From an uncultured Alphaproteobacteria bacterium (GTDB taxonomy: Bacteria; Pseudomonadota; Alphaproteobacteria; Puniceispirillales; Puniceispirillaceae), in the NCBI GenBank assembly GCA_913064995.1, contig CAJYBL010000041.1, forward strand, positions 1 through 10,193: 10,193 nucleotides of DNA, read 5' to 3'. The notes beneath the pieces were generated by a model, which saw nothing but the letters and a program-made list of their open reading frames with translations, searched no databases and was not told where the DNA came from. The position numbers and the translations under genes are program-made. Positions 1 to 7,784 of this stretch are shown one piece after another (the first letter of the stretch is position 1; the number at the start of each line of letters is the position of its first letter).

Positions 1-470
1 GTCCCCGCGCGCCGGCTGTCCGAGCCCAAGTTGATCGAATCGCTCACGCTGCCAGCGACGCTCGGCGAGGCGGGGTTGCTCACGTCAACCACCGCGAGCG
101 AGTCGGACTCGCAAGCGGCCACGTAGACGTAGGAGCCCGACACCGCGACGCCGCGGGCGTCGGCCATGGTAATCAAGTCGACCACGCTGCCGACGACGCT
201 CGGCGCAGTGGGGGTGCTCACGTCGACCACTGCGAGCGAATCGGAGCCTGCCCCGGCCTGACGAACGAGTACGTCTGTTCCCAGATCGCCGTCGGTATCC
301 ACAAGCAACAGGTCTGCCGTCGAAACATCCCCGACGAAATTCAGAGAGACCAATTCCGAGTCTCCCAGATCCGGTGAAAGCCTCCTCAACATGACCAGCG
401 GATCAGCGGCATCCTGAAGAAGCAGAATGTCATCGATTGCGACCGGGTCACCGTCTACTTCTGCCACCGC
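1..470 (-). other. Foreign-looking segment: VCBS/FG-GAP-like then LVIVD-repeat coding sequence
   Basis: Read on the minus strand, residues about 533-603 of the open frame contain two Asp-rich loops (DLAVAEVDGD and LVDTDGDLGTD, 54 residues apart), typical of VCBS/FG-GAP repeats. They are followed by LVIVD-type propeller repeats (SDSLAVVDVS...P..PSVVGS). Such proteins are normally secreted or cell-surface. By hand count GC is about 69% over 1-300 and 55% over 301-480, against about 50% just to the right. The segment is in frame with the ThDP enzyme, and the transition falls where the enzyme's VLDLAV and the VCBS-type DLAVA.VDGD overlap, so the exact edge cannot be fixed (about 440-480). Most likely it comes from another genome and was joined during assembly or amplification; a real fusion cannot be excluded. 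Confidence 0.7.
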
Positions 471-2072
471 AAGGTCGAGAACCGCCCCTGTATTCGAAGC
501 CAAGGCACGCGCAAAGGCATCGGCAAAATCAGCGGTTTTTTCAACACGTTCACCATAAAAGCCATAGGCCTTGGCAAGCGTCACAAAATCCGGATTTGCA
601 AGTTCGGTTCCTGAAACGCGTTCGGGATAATGGCGTTCTTGATGCATTCGGATCGTGCCATAGGTACCGTTATTCACAATCAATATCACCGGCTGTAAAC
701 CGACCTGCATGGCCGATCCAAGTTCATTGCCATTCATCTGGAAATCGCCATCACCAGCAAAACACAGAACAAAGCGTTTTGGGTCATGCGCCTTGGCTGC
801 AATCGCCGCTGGAACACCATAACCCATAGCCCCGCTTTGCGGTGCCAAAAGCCGTGATTTCTGGCCAAATTTCAGAAATTTATTTGGCCAGATGGCAAAA
901 TTACCAGCGCCATTAGTGATGATGGCATCATCAGGAATGACATCGCGGATATGCGCCATCACATGTCCCATATCAAGGCTGCCCGGCTGGGGTTTGACGC
1001 TATAGCTGGCATCATAGGCGGCCTTGGCGGCTGCAACCCAATCGCGTCTGCCATCATCACTTTTCAGGCTGATGTTTGATAGGACTGCCGCCATTGCATT
1101 TGGTGTTGCCTGAAGCGGGAGATCGGCCGCATAAATCTTGCCAAGCTCATCATCGGACGGATGGCAATGAACCAGCTTTGCCTTCATATTGGGGCAATCA
1201 AACATACTATAGCCATCGGTCGTGCATTCGCCAAAGCGAATATTGATTGCCAAAATCAGATCAGCTTCATCAATCAACGTTTTGATATAGCCAAGAACGC
1301 CAACACCGGCATCACCAACATAGGACGGATGGTAATTATCGCAGATATCGTGAAAACGGAATGCCGCCACAAGCGGCAGATGATTTGCACCGGCAAAAGA
1401 TTCCAACTGGCGCGCAGCCTCAATTGACCAGCCAGAGCCACCATAGAGAACCAGCGGGCGCTTGGCAGCGTTTAACAGGCTGGAGAGCTGGTCAATCTGT
1501 GTGGCTGAGATGTCTGGTGCAGGGATGTTTACCGGCGCACAGGCCTTAGCGGAAACCGGCGCGGTTAGCATATCTTCAGGAAGCGCAACCACAACCGGGC
1601 CGGGCCTGCCACTTAGCGCCGTTGTCCATGCTCGCGACATGATTTCAGGAATGCGGTTTGCATCGTCAATTTCAACAACCCATTTGGCAACCTTGCCAAA
1701 ATAATGCGAATATTCAATTTCTTGGAAAGCTTCGCGGCCTTTCATGCCAACACCAACCTGCCCAACAAACACAATCATCGGGGTTGAATTCTGCATGGCG
1801 GTATGAATACCAATTGAGGCGTTGGTTGCCCCAGGGCCGCGTGTCACAAAACAAAGACCAGGGGTTCCGGTCAATTTTCCCCATGCTTCGGCCATATAGG
1901 CAGCGCCGCCTTCATTGCGGCATAACATAAGGTCAAATTTATCCTTGCGATCATACATCGCATCAAGAACGGCAAGATAGCTCTCGCCTGGGACGCCAAA
2001 CCCCTTTGTGCCACCAAGCGCAATCAGGCAGTCCATAAGCAGACCGCCGCCATTTTTTAACTGAGAAACCAT
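1..2072 (-). CDS. ThDP-dependent enzyme, acetolactate synthase-like; 3' end replaced by unrelated sequence, runs off window
   Basis: A cytosolic thiamine-diphosphate enzyme of the acetolactate synthase/2-oxo acid decarboxylase superfamily. The ATG at 2072 has AGGAA seven bases upstream. Visible landmarks are the N-terminal PYR domain with the cofactor-activating glutamate E54 (context CRNEGGAAYMAE), a central domain at about 185-340, and the C-terminal PP domain with the ThDP/Mg motif G440-D441-G442 ending in N467-N468. Homology appears to last to about residue 536 (base ~465); family members usually carry some 20 more residues. The frame then continues without a stop to base 1 (690 codons) as VCBS- and LVIVD-like sequence, which does not belong to this family. 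No acetolactate synthase small subunit lies nearby, so branched-chain synthesis is not supported; it does not resemble Xsc. The gene sits 71 bases after the aminotransferase and is probably cotranscribed. Superfamily is secure; substrate is unknown. Confidence 0.88.
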   Translation of the reverse strand, partial: MVSQLKNGGGLLMDCLIALGGTKGFGVPGESYLAVLDAMYDRKDKFDLMLCRNEGGAAYMAEAWGKLTGTPGLCFVTRGPGATNASIGIHTAMQNSTPMIVFVGQVGVGMKGREAFQEIEYSHYFGKVAKWVVEIDDANRIPEIMSRAWTTALSGRPGPVVVALPEDMLTAPVSAKACAPVNIPAPDISATQIDQLSSLLNAAKRPLVLYGGSGWSIEAARQLESFAGANHLPLVAAFRFHDICDNYHPSYVGDAGVGVLGYIKTLIDEADLILAINIRFGECTTDGYSMFDCPNMKAKLVHCHPSDDELGKIYAADLPLQATPNAMAAVLSNISLKSDDGRRDWVAAAKAAYDASYSVKPQPGSLDMGHVMAHIRDVIPDDAIITNGAGNFAIWPNKFLKFGQKSRLLAPQSGAMGYGVPAAIAAKAHDPKRFVLCFAGDGDFQMNGNELGSAMQVGLQPVILIVNNGTYGTIRMHQERHYPERVSGTELANPDFVTLAKAYGFYGERVEKTADFADAFARALASNTGAVLDLAVAEVDGDPVAIDDILLLQDAADPLVMLRRLSPDLGDSELVSLNFVGDVSTADLLLVDTDGDLGTDVLVRQAGAGSDSLAVVDVSTPTAPSVVGSVVDLITMADARGVAVSGSYVYVAACESDSLAVVDVSNPASPSVAGSVSDSINLGSDSRRAG
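3..245 (-). repeat. LVIVD-type repeat, 138-base period
   Basis: Two in-frame copies of a 46-residue unit, one complete (245-108) and one cut by the window edge (107-3). Both start SDSLAVVDVS and continue through P..PSV.GSV. At DNA level the spacing shows in the paired words gctcacgtc at 78 and 216, and gacgctcggcg near 57 and 195. The pattern fits the LVIVD family (PF08309), which builds beta-propellers in extracellular bacterial and archaeal proteins. Confidence 0.75.
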
Positions 2073-2143
2073 GGCAATATTCCTAAGAGAAACCAACAAG
2101 ATGGCAATGGCAGTGAATTAAAACACCGCCATACTGCCGAAGC

Positions 2144-3334
2144 TTAGGAAACTGTCGCGACCTTCGCAACTGCAATAGCGAATGGCAGGTGACGTTTTCC
2201 GGCCAAACCAGCAATATTGATACGGCTATCACCAACAAGATACATGCCGTGATCTTCGCGAAGTGACAGCACCTGTTCGGCATTCAGCCCGAGGCGCGAA
2301 AACATGCCACGATGATGTGCGATAAAATCAAAATGGTCCGAATTGCATTGCTGACGAAGCGCATCTGCCAAATCTTTGCGGATAGTCAGCATGGCCCGAC
2401 GCATCTGTTCAAGTTCGGCCATCCATTCAGCGCGCAAATCAGCATCAGCCAAAATCATGCCAACCACTGCGGCACCATGATCGGGCGCAAATGAATAGTT
2501 CAACCGGTTCAGAACCGCCAAATTACCCTGCACCAATTCAGTAGCACTGGCGTCTTTGGCAATCATCATGGCAATGCCAACACGGTCACGATACAGACCA
2601 AAATTCTTTGAACATGATGCCGCAATAAACATTTCCGGCACGCGGGACGCCATATATCGAAGCGGTGCCGCATCTTGATCCAGCCCATCACCAAATCCCT
2701 GATAGGCGATATCAATAAAGGGCATGACGCCTTTTTCGATTACCAAATCGGTAATGGCTTTCCAGCCGTCCATATCGATATTCGCGCCGGTTGGATTATG
2801 ACAGCAGCCATGGAGAAGAAGCAAATCGCCAGCTTTCAAATCTTGAAATGATTTCATCATTGCGGCGGTATCAACAAGCCGTGTTTCATTGTCAAAATAC
2901 GGATAGCCGCGGGTTTTGAAACCCATATGCGTTGCCATGTTCATATGCGATGGCCAACTAGGGTCACTGATCCAGATCGTGCAATCGGGATTCAAAATCT
3001 TCATCGATTCAAAAATCTGCCGAATTGCACCTGTCCCGCCCGGGGTCTGCAATGTGGCAACCCGATCAGCGGCAACAGCGTCGCCAAGAACAAGATCGCG
3101 CATTTGATCACGGAAAAGCTCGGCACCGGCAAGCGATACATAGGCTTTTGAATTCTGTTCTTGCAGCAAGCGTGCCTCGGCCTTTTTCACCGATGACATA
3201 ACCGGCGTTATGCCATTGTCATCTTTATAGATGCCAACCCCGAGATCGATTTTTTCGGCGCGCGGATCGACTTGAAAAAGCTTGGAAAGACCCAAAATTG
3301 GATCGGCTTTGGCAGGCTGGAATTTTTCAAACAT
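2144..3334 (-). CDS. Aspartate/aromatic aminotransferase, class I (aspartate aminotransferase I-alpha type)
   Basis: A PLP enzyme of 396 residues, the usual size for AspC/TyrB, transferring amino groups between an amino acid and a 2-oxo acid in the cytosol. Visible residues by analogy to E. coli AspC: W127 stacking on PLP, the HNPTG motif (179-183), D208 and Y211 in FIDIAYQGFG contacting the pyridine ring, the Schiff-base lysine K243 in SCSKNFGLYRDR, R251 for the phosphate, and R371 in SRINIAGL for the substrate alpha-carboxylate. R277 (NRLNYSFAPDHGA) aligns with AspC Arg292, which binds the side-chain carboxylate, so acidic amino acids such as aspartate, glutamate or possibly cysteate are likely substrates. 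The ATG at 3334 is preceded by only a weak purine stretch. It lies between prpE and the ThDP enzyme on the same strand. The family is certain; the physiological substrate is not. Confidence 0.93.
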   Translation of the reverse strand: MFEKFQPAKADPILGLSKLFQVDPRAEKIDLGVGIYKDDNGITPVMSSVKKAEARLLQEQNSKAYVSLAGAELFRDQMRDLVLGDAVAADRVATLQTPGGTGAIRQIFESMKILNPDCTIWISDPSWPSHMNMATHMGFKTRGYPYFDNETRLVDTAAMMKSFQDLKAGDLLLLHGCCHNPTGANIDMDGWKAITDLVIEKGVMPFIDIAYQGFGDGLDQDAAPLRYMASRVPEMFIAASCSKNFGLYRDRVGIAMMIAKDASATELVQGNLAVLNRLNYSFAPDHGAAVVGMILADADLRAEWMAELEQMRRAMLTIRKDLADALRQQCNSDHFDFIAHHRGMFSRLGLNAEQVLSLREDHGMYLVGDSRINIAGLAGKRHLPFAIAVAKVATVS

Positions 3335-3477
3335 GCTGATTTCTCTGGCAACCGATGGTGATGGTTTTGTTTAAGATAAATCTCACGGGTAACGCAACGG
3401 TTTTTACCGCGCAATTCATTTTCATAGTCATTTTCATTGCCGCCGCCAGTTTTTTCATACTAATCCGGCGCAAATGA
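3335..3477. other. prpE-aminotransferase intergenic region
   Basis: A 143-base gap, the longest inside the minus-strand cluster. It holds a short tandem repeat (3416-3437) and no hairpin followed by a T-run, so read-through from prpE is plausible. A separate promoter for the aminotransferase is possible, but I could not point to convincing -35/-10 boxes. Confidence 0.5.
3416..3437. repeat. Tandem 10-base direct repeat, 12-base period
   Basis: TCATTTTCAT occurs twice (3416-3425 and 3428-3437) separated by AG, about 80-100 bases upstream of the aminotransferase start. The spacing is close to one helical turn, so a regulator site is possible, but the motif is AT-rich and simple and may be chance. 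Confidence 0.55.
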
Positions 3478-5379
3478 TCAGCTTTTGCCGCTAGCATAGC
3501 CAATCGATTGTAAGGCCATTTTGATTTCATCCAGAATGGCCGGATCATCAATGGTTGCTGGCATATTCCAGTTTTCACCATCGGCAATTTTGGCCATTGT
3601 GCCTCGCAAAACCTTGCCTGATCGTGTTTTTGGCAGGCGTTCAATCACCACAATCAGATTAAAGGACGACACCCGACCAACCCGATCTTTCACAAGCGCA
3701 ATCGCTTCGGCCATAATATCGTCTTGCAGCCGGTTACAATTTGGGTAAAGACAGATCAAGCCGAGCGGCAATTGCCCTTTCAATTGATCGGCAACACCAA
3801 TGACGGCACATTCAGCAATATCAGGATGATCAGCGAGCACTTCTTCAAGCTGGCCAGTTGATAGCCGGTGGCCAGCAACATTAATCACATCATCGGTACG
3901 CGCCATGATGTAGAGATAGCCATCCTCGTCACAATAACCAGCATCACCTGTTTCATAATAACCCGGAAAGCTGGTGAGGTATTTTTCAACATAGGCCTCG
4001 TCAGCCCCCCAGATTGTGGCAAGACATGATGGCGGCAATGGCAGTTTCACGGCAATCGCCCCAAGTTCACCAGCAGGCAACACCGCGCCATCCGCATCAA
4101 GAATATCAATTTCATAGCCGGGCATCGGCAATGATGGCGAGCCAAGCTTGACGGCAAGATGTTCAATCCCCATCGGATTGGCACAAATTGACCAGCCAGT
4201 TTCAGTTTGCCACCAATGGTCAATCACCGGAACACCAAGCTGGTTTTCAGCCCAGCTAATCGTATCTGGATCGGCACGTTCGCCAGCCAAAAACAGATAT
4301 TTTAGGCATGACGTATCATAATCTTTCAAAAACGCACCATCAGGATCAGCACGTTTAATCGCCCGAAAGGCGGTTGGCGCGGTAAATAATGCTTTAACCT
4401 TATGTTCAGAAATCACCCGCCAGAACACGCCAGCATCGGGCGTGCCCACCGGCTTGCCCTCAAATAAGATGCTTGTGCAGCCAAAAAACAACGGTGCATA
4501 GACGATATAAGAATGGCCAACCACCCAGCCGATATCAGACGCTGCCCAATAAACATCACCCGGCTGCATATCATAAATATGGCGCATCGACCAGTGAAGC
4601 GCTACAGCATGACCGCCATTGTCACGAACCACACCTTTCGGCTGGCCAGTGGTGCCTGATGTGTAAAGGATATAAAGAGGGTCGGTTGCCTTTACCGGAA
4701 CCGGCGGCAATTCGGTTGCTGTATCAAGTGCCGCATTCCATTCCAGATCGCGCCCCACAACAAGAGTAGCCTCAAGCGCCTCACGCTGCACAATCACGCA
4801 ATGATCAGGCTTGTGGCTTGCCAATTCGATGGCACCATCAAGAAGGGGCTTATATTCAACAATGCGCCCGGGTTCATGACCACAAGATGCGCTGATCATC
4901 ACTTTTGGCGTGCAATCATCAATGCGTTTGGCAAGTTCAGCAGCGGCAAACCCACCAAATACAACCGAATGAATGGCACCAAGCCGCGTACAGCCAAGCA
5001 TCGCCACCACAGCCTGGGGAATCATTGGCATGTAGATAATAACGCGATCACCTTTTCCCACGCCAAGATCGGCAAGCATGCCAGCAAATTTTGCCGTTTG
5101 CTGTTGAAGTTCGGCATAGGTTAGCGTCGATTTATGGCCGGTGATGGGCGAGTCATGAATAATTGCGTTTTGGTTGCCGCGTCCGGCCAGAACATGGCGA
5201 TCAACAGCGTTGAAACAGCTATTCATCTCACCATCAGGAAACCAGCGGCAAAACGGCGTATCGCCATTATCAAGACCGATTTTTGGAGCCTTCACCCAAT
5301 CGATCGCCGTCGCCGCATCAAGCCAGAATCCAGACTTGTCCAAAGTTGCATCGCGATAGATTTGCGCATAGCTATTCAT
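3478..5379 (-). CDS. prpE: Propionyl-CoA synthetase
   Basis: A cytosolic AMP-forming acyl-CoA synthetase of 633 residues that activates propionate (often also acetate) to its CoA thioester via an acyl-adenylate. Visible: the N-terminal ACS domain; P-loop YILYTSGTTGQPKG (236-249); SDIGWVVGHSYIVYAPL (281-297), a stretch I know from PrpE; adenine-binding WWQTETGW (389-396); TGD at 477-479; the hinge region TDDVINVAGHRLSTGQLEE (495-513); and the adenylation lysine K589 in PKTRSGKVLR, the target of reversible acetylation in this superfamily. LPLPPSCLATIWG and the C-terminal TIDDPAILDEI match PrpE better than acetyl-CoA synthetase Acs. The ATG at 5379 has AGGAA six bases upstream. It follows the small membrane protein by 80 bases, and the symporter pair lies further upstream, consistent with uptake and activation of short-chain acids. 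Confidence 0.92.
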   Translation of the reverse strand: MNSYAQIYRDATLDKSGFWLDAATAIDWVKAPKIGLDNGDTPFCRWFPDGEMNSCFNAVDRHVLAGRGNQNAIIHDSPITGHKSTLTYAELQQQTAKFAGMLADLGVGKGDRVIIYMPMIPQAVVAMLGCTRLGAIHSVVFGGFAAAELAKRIDDCTPKVMISASCGHEPGRIVEYKPLLDGAIELASHKPDHCVIVQREALEATLVVGRDLEWNAALDTATELPPVPVKATDPLYILYTSGTTGQPKGVVRDNGGHAVALHWSMRHIYDMQPGDVYWAASDIGWVVGHSYIVYAPLFFGCTSILFEGKPVGTPDAGVFWRVISEHKVKALFTAPTAFRAIKRADPDGAFLKDYDTSCLKYLFLAGERADPDTISWAENQLGVPVIDHWWQTETGWSICANPMGIEHLAVKLGSPSLPMPGYEIDILDADGAVLPAGELGAIAVKLPLPPSCLATIWGADEAYVEKYLTSFPGYYETGDAGYCDEDGYLYIMARTDDVINVAGHRLSTGQLEEVLADHPDIAECAVIGVADQLKGQLPLGLICLYPNCNRLQDDIMAEAIALVKDRVGRVSSFNLIVVIERLPKTRSGKVLRGTMAKIADGENWNMPATIDDPAILDEIKMALQSIGYASGKS

Positions 5380-5459
5380 TGACTATTCCTCGTTCATACC
5401 CAACTCTAAGAGCCAATTGTCATTGCCACATGATCTTTGTTCAATCGCGGCGGCTGTCG

Positions 5460-5813
5460 CTAGCGGAAAATCTGCCCTAAATCATAAACAATCTTTGCAG
5501 CTTCCGACTCGAGCGGAAATGACAGCATCCCCATCACATCATAGCCAAGTAACAATGGCATTATATAAAACCGGATCATAAACAAGAACCAAGCCACATA
5601 AAGCGGTTTTAGCCTATCGACCAAAAAGCTTGGCGTTAAGAACGACATCGCTCTGATCATCGGTTCAGTGACTTTCATAAAGGCGCGCATGAAAAAGAAA
5701 TCAGAATCTTCGTTCAAAAAGATCGTCATCCCGAAGCGTCCAATCAGAGTCCACATCGCAGCCCCCAACGTGTAGTCGAACAACAGCACGCTCCAACTAA
5801 TTCCGCTATCCAT
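5460..5813 (-). CDS. Small integral membrane protein, possibly YggT-like
   Basis: A 117-residue hydrophobic protein. I prefer the ATG at 5813: AGAGGGA ends just before an ATG ATG pair, leaving 4 bases to the second ATG and only one to the first (5816). A membrane helix is predictable near residues 6-27 (VLLFDYTLGAAMWTLIGRF) and a second near 66-88 (LYVAWFLFMIRFYIMPLLLGY), joined by an amphipathic stretch containing MRAFMKVTEPMIRAM. The pattern of helix, F..R....TEP..R, then a second helix resembles a single YggT-type unit (PF02325), but the usual IDLSP segment is not clear. It begins a separate minus-strand unit after the symporter terminator and is followed by prpE. A role as a transport accessory is guesswork. 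The gene call is solid; the family call is tentative. Confidence 0.75.
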   Translation of the reverse strand: MDSGISWSVLLFDYTLGAAMWTLIGRFGMTIFLNEDSDFFFMRAFMKVTEPMIRAMSFLTPSFLVDRLKPLYVAWFLFMIRFYIMPLLLGYDVMGMLSFPLESEAAKIVYDLGQIFR

Positions 5814-5816
5814 CAT

Positions 5817-5884
5817 TCCCTCTAAAATCAATCATCAATATGTTTGCAAACAATCAACAAAAATAATCATCATTTGGATTTTAC
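5817..5884 (-). promoter_or_regulatory. AT-rich leader of the prpE cluster
   Basis: This stretch separates the symporter terminator from the small membrane protein gene and must hold any promoter for the unit running into prpE. It is strongly AT-rich and contains the TTTGCAAA palindrome listed separately. Candidate boxes (TTGTTG, TATTGA) do not sit at good spacing, so I name no exact promoter. Confidence 0.4.
5841..5852. promoter_or_regulatory. Palindrome TGTTTGCAAACA, candidate acyl-CoA-responsive operator
   Basis: A perfect 12-base palindrome about 28-40 bases upstream of the small membrane protein start. The core TTTGCAAA is, as I recall, the half motif bound by PccR, a member of the short-chain fatty acyl-CoA regulator (ScfR) group in Rhodobacter, where two copies are separated by four bases. 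Here the positions where a second copy would stand match only 3 of 8 bases on either side. A one-mismatch copy (TTTGCAAG) lies at 5924-5931. The link to a prpE cluster makes the guess reasonable, but it is unproven. Confidence 0.45.
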
Positions 5885-5915
5885 AAAAAAAGGAGCAGGA
5901 GGACACCCCTGCTCC
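5885..5915 (-). terminator. Intrinsic terminator of the symporter operon
   Basis: On the minus strand GGAGCAGG (5915-5908) pairs perfectly with CCTGCTCC (5899-5892) around an 8-base loop, followed at once by seven T (5891-5885). It lies 35 bases past the symporter stop codon, giving a textbook rho-independent terminator. The plus-strand reading has a weaker T-run (GTTTTT after six other bases). Confidence 0.9.
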
Positions 5916-5950
5916 AATATGTTTTTGCAAGTCACATCGAAGGCAATGCC

Positions 5951-7774
5951 TTAGTTGTTTTGAACGACTTGACCCTTTGGAATACGAATAGAGTCAACCA
6001 TCTTCATGGTTTCCTCATCTGGCGCCTCAGTGGCCTTTGAAACAACGACCATCAAGATCAGACTGACTGGCATACCAATCATTCCAAACCGCAGATGATC
6101 AATGCCAAGCCAAGGATCCATCCCACCCCACTTAATAGCGTAGAGGTAAGCGGTTCCAGCAGCGAGACCACCGATCATGCCAGCGATTGCACCAGCGCGG
6201 TTTGCGCGTTTCCACCAAATTCCAAGCACCAGTGGGAAGAACAATCCTGAATTAGCGAAACAGAATGCCCAAGCAACAGCCCCCAGAATTCCGGTCAGCT
6301 TTTGCGCCGCAACGTAGGCACCAGCAGCACCAATTGCCAGCAACAATACTCGAGCCACTACAAGTCGTTTGCCGCTATCTGCTTTTGGGTCGATGATCTT
6401 GTAGTAAAGGTCATGCGACAAGGCATTCGCAATCGCCAAAAGCAATCCATCGGCAGTTGACATAGCGGCCGCAAGACCACCAGCAGCAACCAGACCAGAG
6501 ATTACATACGGCAGGCCAGCAATTTCAGGCGTCGCCAAAACAACAATTTGGCCATTCATGAAGAACTCTTGCAACTGCAACAAGCCATCACCGTTGCCGT
6601 CCACAAGCTTCAGGAAGCCGGCGCTGGTCCATTTCTGAACCCACTCAAGAGACTGCGCATCAGCAAATGATTTACCGATAATACCAGTCGCCAAATTAGG
6701 ATCGAGCAATGAAAGCTTGGTAAAGGTCGCCAATGCAGGTGCGGTTAGATACAAGAGGCAAATGAATACCAATGACCAGCCAACTGACTGACGTGCAGCT
6801 TTGACCGACGCAGTGGTAAAGTAACGCATTAGCACGTGCGGTAGTGAGGCAGTTCCAAGCATCATGCACAATACCAGAGTGAAAAACTTCCACTTTGCCA
6901 TTAATGTATCACTGGCGTCGTTAATGCCTACACTCAGAGCCTTGAGCTTGCCGGCGGCAGCTTGAGCTGCTGGATCAACCGCAGCACCAAGATTGTGGAG
7001 TTGCTCCAACTCTTGAACAGCCAAAACTGCATCAAATTGCGCGAAATGCGGAATCATCCCATAGCCAAGTTTGTTGGACATCCAAAACACCGGGATCAGG
7101 TAAGCAACAATCAACACGATGTATTGAGCAACTTGCGTCCAAGTCACCGCACGCATTCCACCCAGCATTGAACAAGCCAAGATACCAGACAACCCGACCC
7201 AAACACCCCACTCAAATGGGATGTCCAGCATTCGAGCTGCAACCGTACCCGTGCCGTTAATCTGCGCAGTCACATACGTGAAGGAAGCCATAACAAGAAC
7301 GACTACTGCACAGAAACGTGCAAGGTTACCGCCATAACGTGTGCCAATAAAATCAGGCACCGTGTAACAGCCAAACTTGCGCAAATATGGTGCGATCAAG
7401 CTTGCGACTAACACATAACCACCTGTCCAACCAACAAGGAAGGCCATGTAAGGATAGCCGTTCATGTAAATGCCACCGGCCATCGCAATAAACGAAGCAC
7501 CTGACATCCAGTCAGCAGCGGTTGCCATACCGTTATACACCGCAGGAACTTCACGTCCAGCGACGTAATATTGCCCCGACTCCATGGTCCGGGACAAAAT
7601 GCCAATCAAGGCGTAAATAGCGATGGTAAATCCAACAAACATCCAGCCGATTTTTTCAGCACTGACGCCTGCCTGTTCTAGGATTGCCATTATAATGACA
7701 AAGCCGAGGAATCCAAGTGTATAGACCCCATAGACTCTGCCTAGGTTTTTAATAAATCCACCTTCAAGTTTCAT
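5951..7774 (-). CDS. Sodium:solute symporter large subunit, VC_2705 subfamily
   Basis: An inner-membrane Na+-coupled transporter of the SSS family, 607 residues with about 13 hydrophobic segments. I start at the ATG at 7774 because AGGAGT lies six bases upstream; upstream in-frame starts would overlap the DUF4212 gene. Visible: SGASFIAMAGG (91-101) in the second core helix region and AAAMSTADGLLLAI (435-448), where S439-T440 match the Na+-coordinating Ser-Thr of PutP-like carriers. Two long loops are present, 245-295 and 360-410; the second holds an EF-hand-like sequence (392-403). Large/small pairing with DUF4212 defines the VC_2705 group, whose substrates are thought to be short-chain carboxylates such as acetate; the nearby prpE agrees. 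The exact substrate cannot be read from the sequence. Confidence 0.92.
   Translation of the reverse strand: MKLEGGFIKNLGRVYGVYTLGFLGFVIIMAILEQAGVSAEKIGWMFVGFTIAIYALIGILSRTMESGQYYVAGREVPAVYNGMATAADWMSGASFIAMAGGIYMNGYPYMAFLVGWTGGYVLVASLIAPYLRKFGCYTVPDFIGTRYGGNLARFCAVVVLVMASFTYVTAQINGTGTVAARMLDIPFEWGVWVGLSGILACSMLGGMRAVTWTQVAQYIVLIVAYLIPVFWMSNKLGYGMIPHFAQFDAVLAVQELEQLHNLGAAVDPAAQAAAGKLKALSVGINDASDTLMAKWKFFTLVLCMMLGTASLPHVLMRYFTTASVKAARQSVGWSLVFICLLYLTAPALATFTKLSLLDPNLATGIIGKSFADAQSLEWVQKWTSAGFLKLVDGNGDGLLQLQEFFMNGQIVVLATPEIAGLPYVISGLVAAGGLAAAMSTADGLLLAIANALSHDLYYKIIDPKADSGKRLVVARVLLLAIGAAGAYVAAQKLTGILGAVAWAFCFANSGLFFPLVLGIWWKRANRAGAIAGMIGGLAAGTAYLYAIKWGGMDPWLGIDHLRFGMIGMPVSLILMVVVSKATEAPDEETMKMVDSIRIPKGQVVQNN
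6566..6601 (-). other. EF-hand-like calcium loop within the symporter
   Basis: Residues 392-403 (DGNGDGLLQLQE) fit the 12-residue EF-hand loop: D1, N3, D5, G6, hydrophobic residue at 8 and E12, followed by FF. It sits in a loop between membrane segments, just before VVLATPEIAGLP. I recall similar Asp-rich sequences at this place in related VC_2705-type symporters, so it may be a subfamily trait. Calcium binding is inferred only from the pattern. Confidence 0.6.
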
Positions 7775-7784
7775 AACAGCACTC

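Noticed and set aside
462..2072. ThDP enzyme as sulfoacetaldehyde acetyltransferase (Xsc) or biosynthetic acetolactate synthase IlvB
   Set aside because: The N-terminal and active-site contexts do not match Xsc as I know it, and there is no IlvH small subunit or other branched-chain gene nearby.
3327..3458. A 43-codon minus-strand frame (MKKLAAAMKM...) overlapping the aminotransferase start by 8 bases, as a leader peptide
   Set aside because: No good ribosome-binding site, no attenuator-like hairpin, and a composition explained by the AT-rich tandem repeat.
5785..5831. Upstream TTG start at 5831 for the small membrane protein
   Set aside because: The strong purine-rich AGAGGGA sits after it, directly before the ATG pair, so initiation at 5813 or 5816 fits better.
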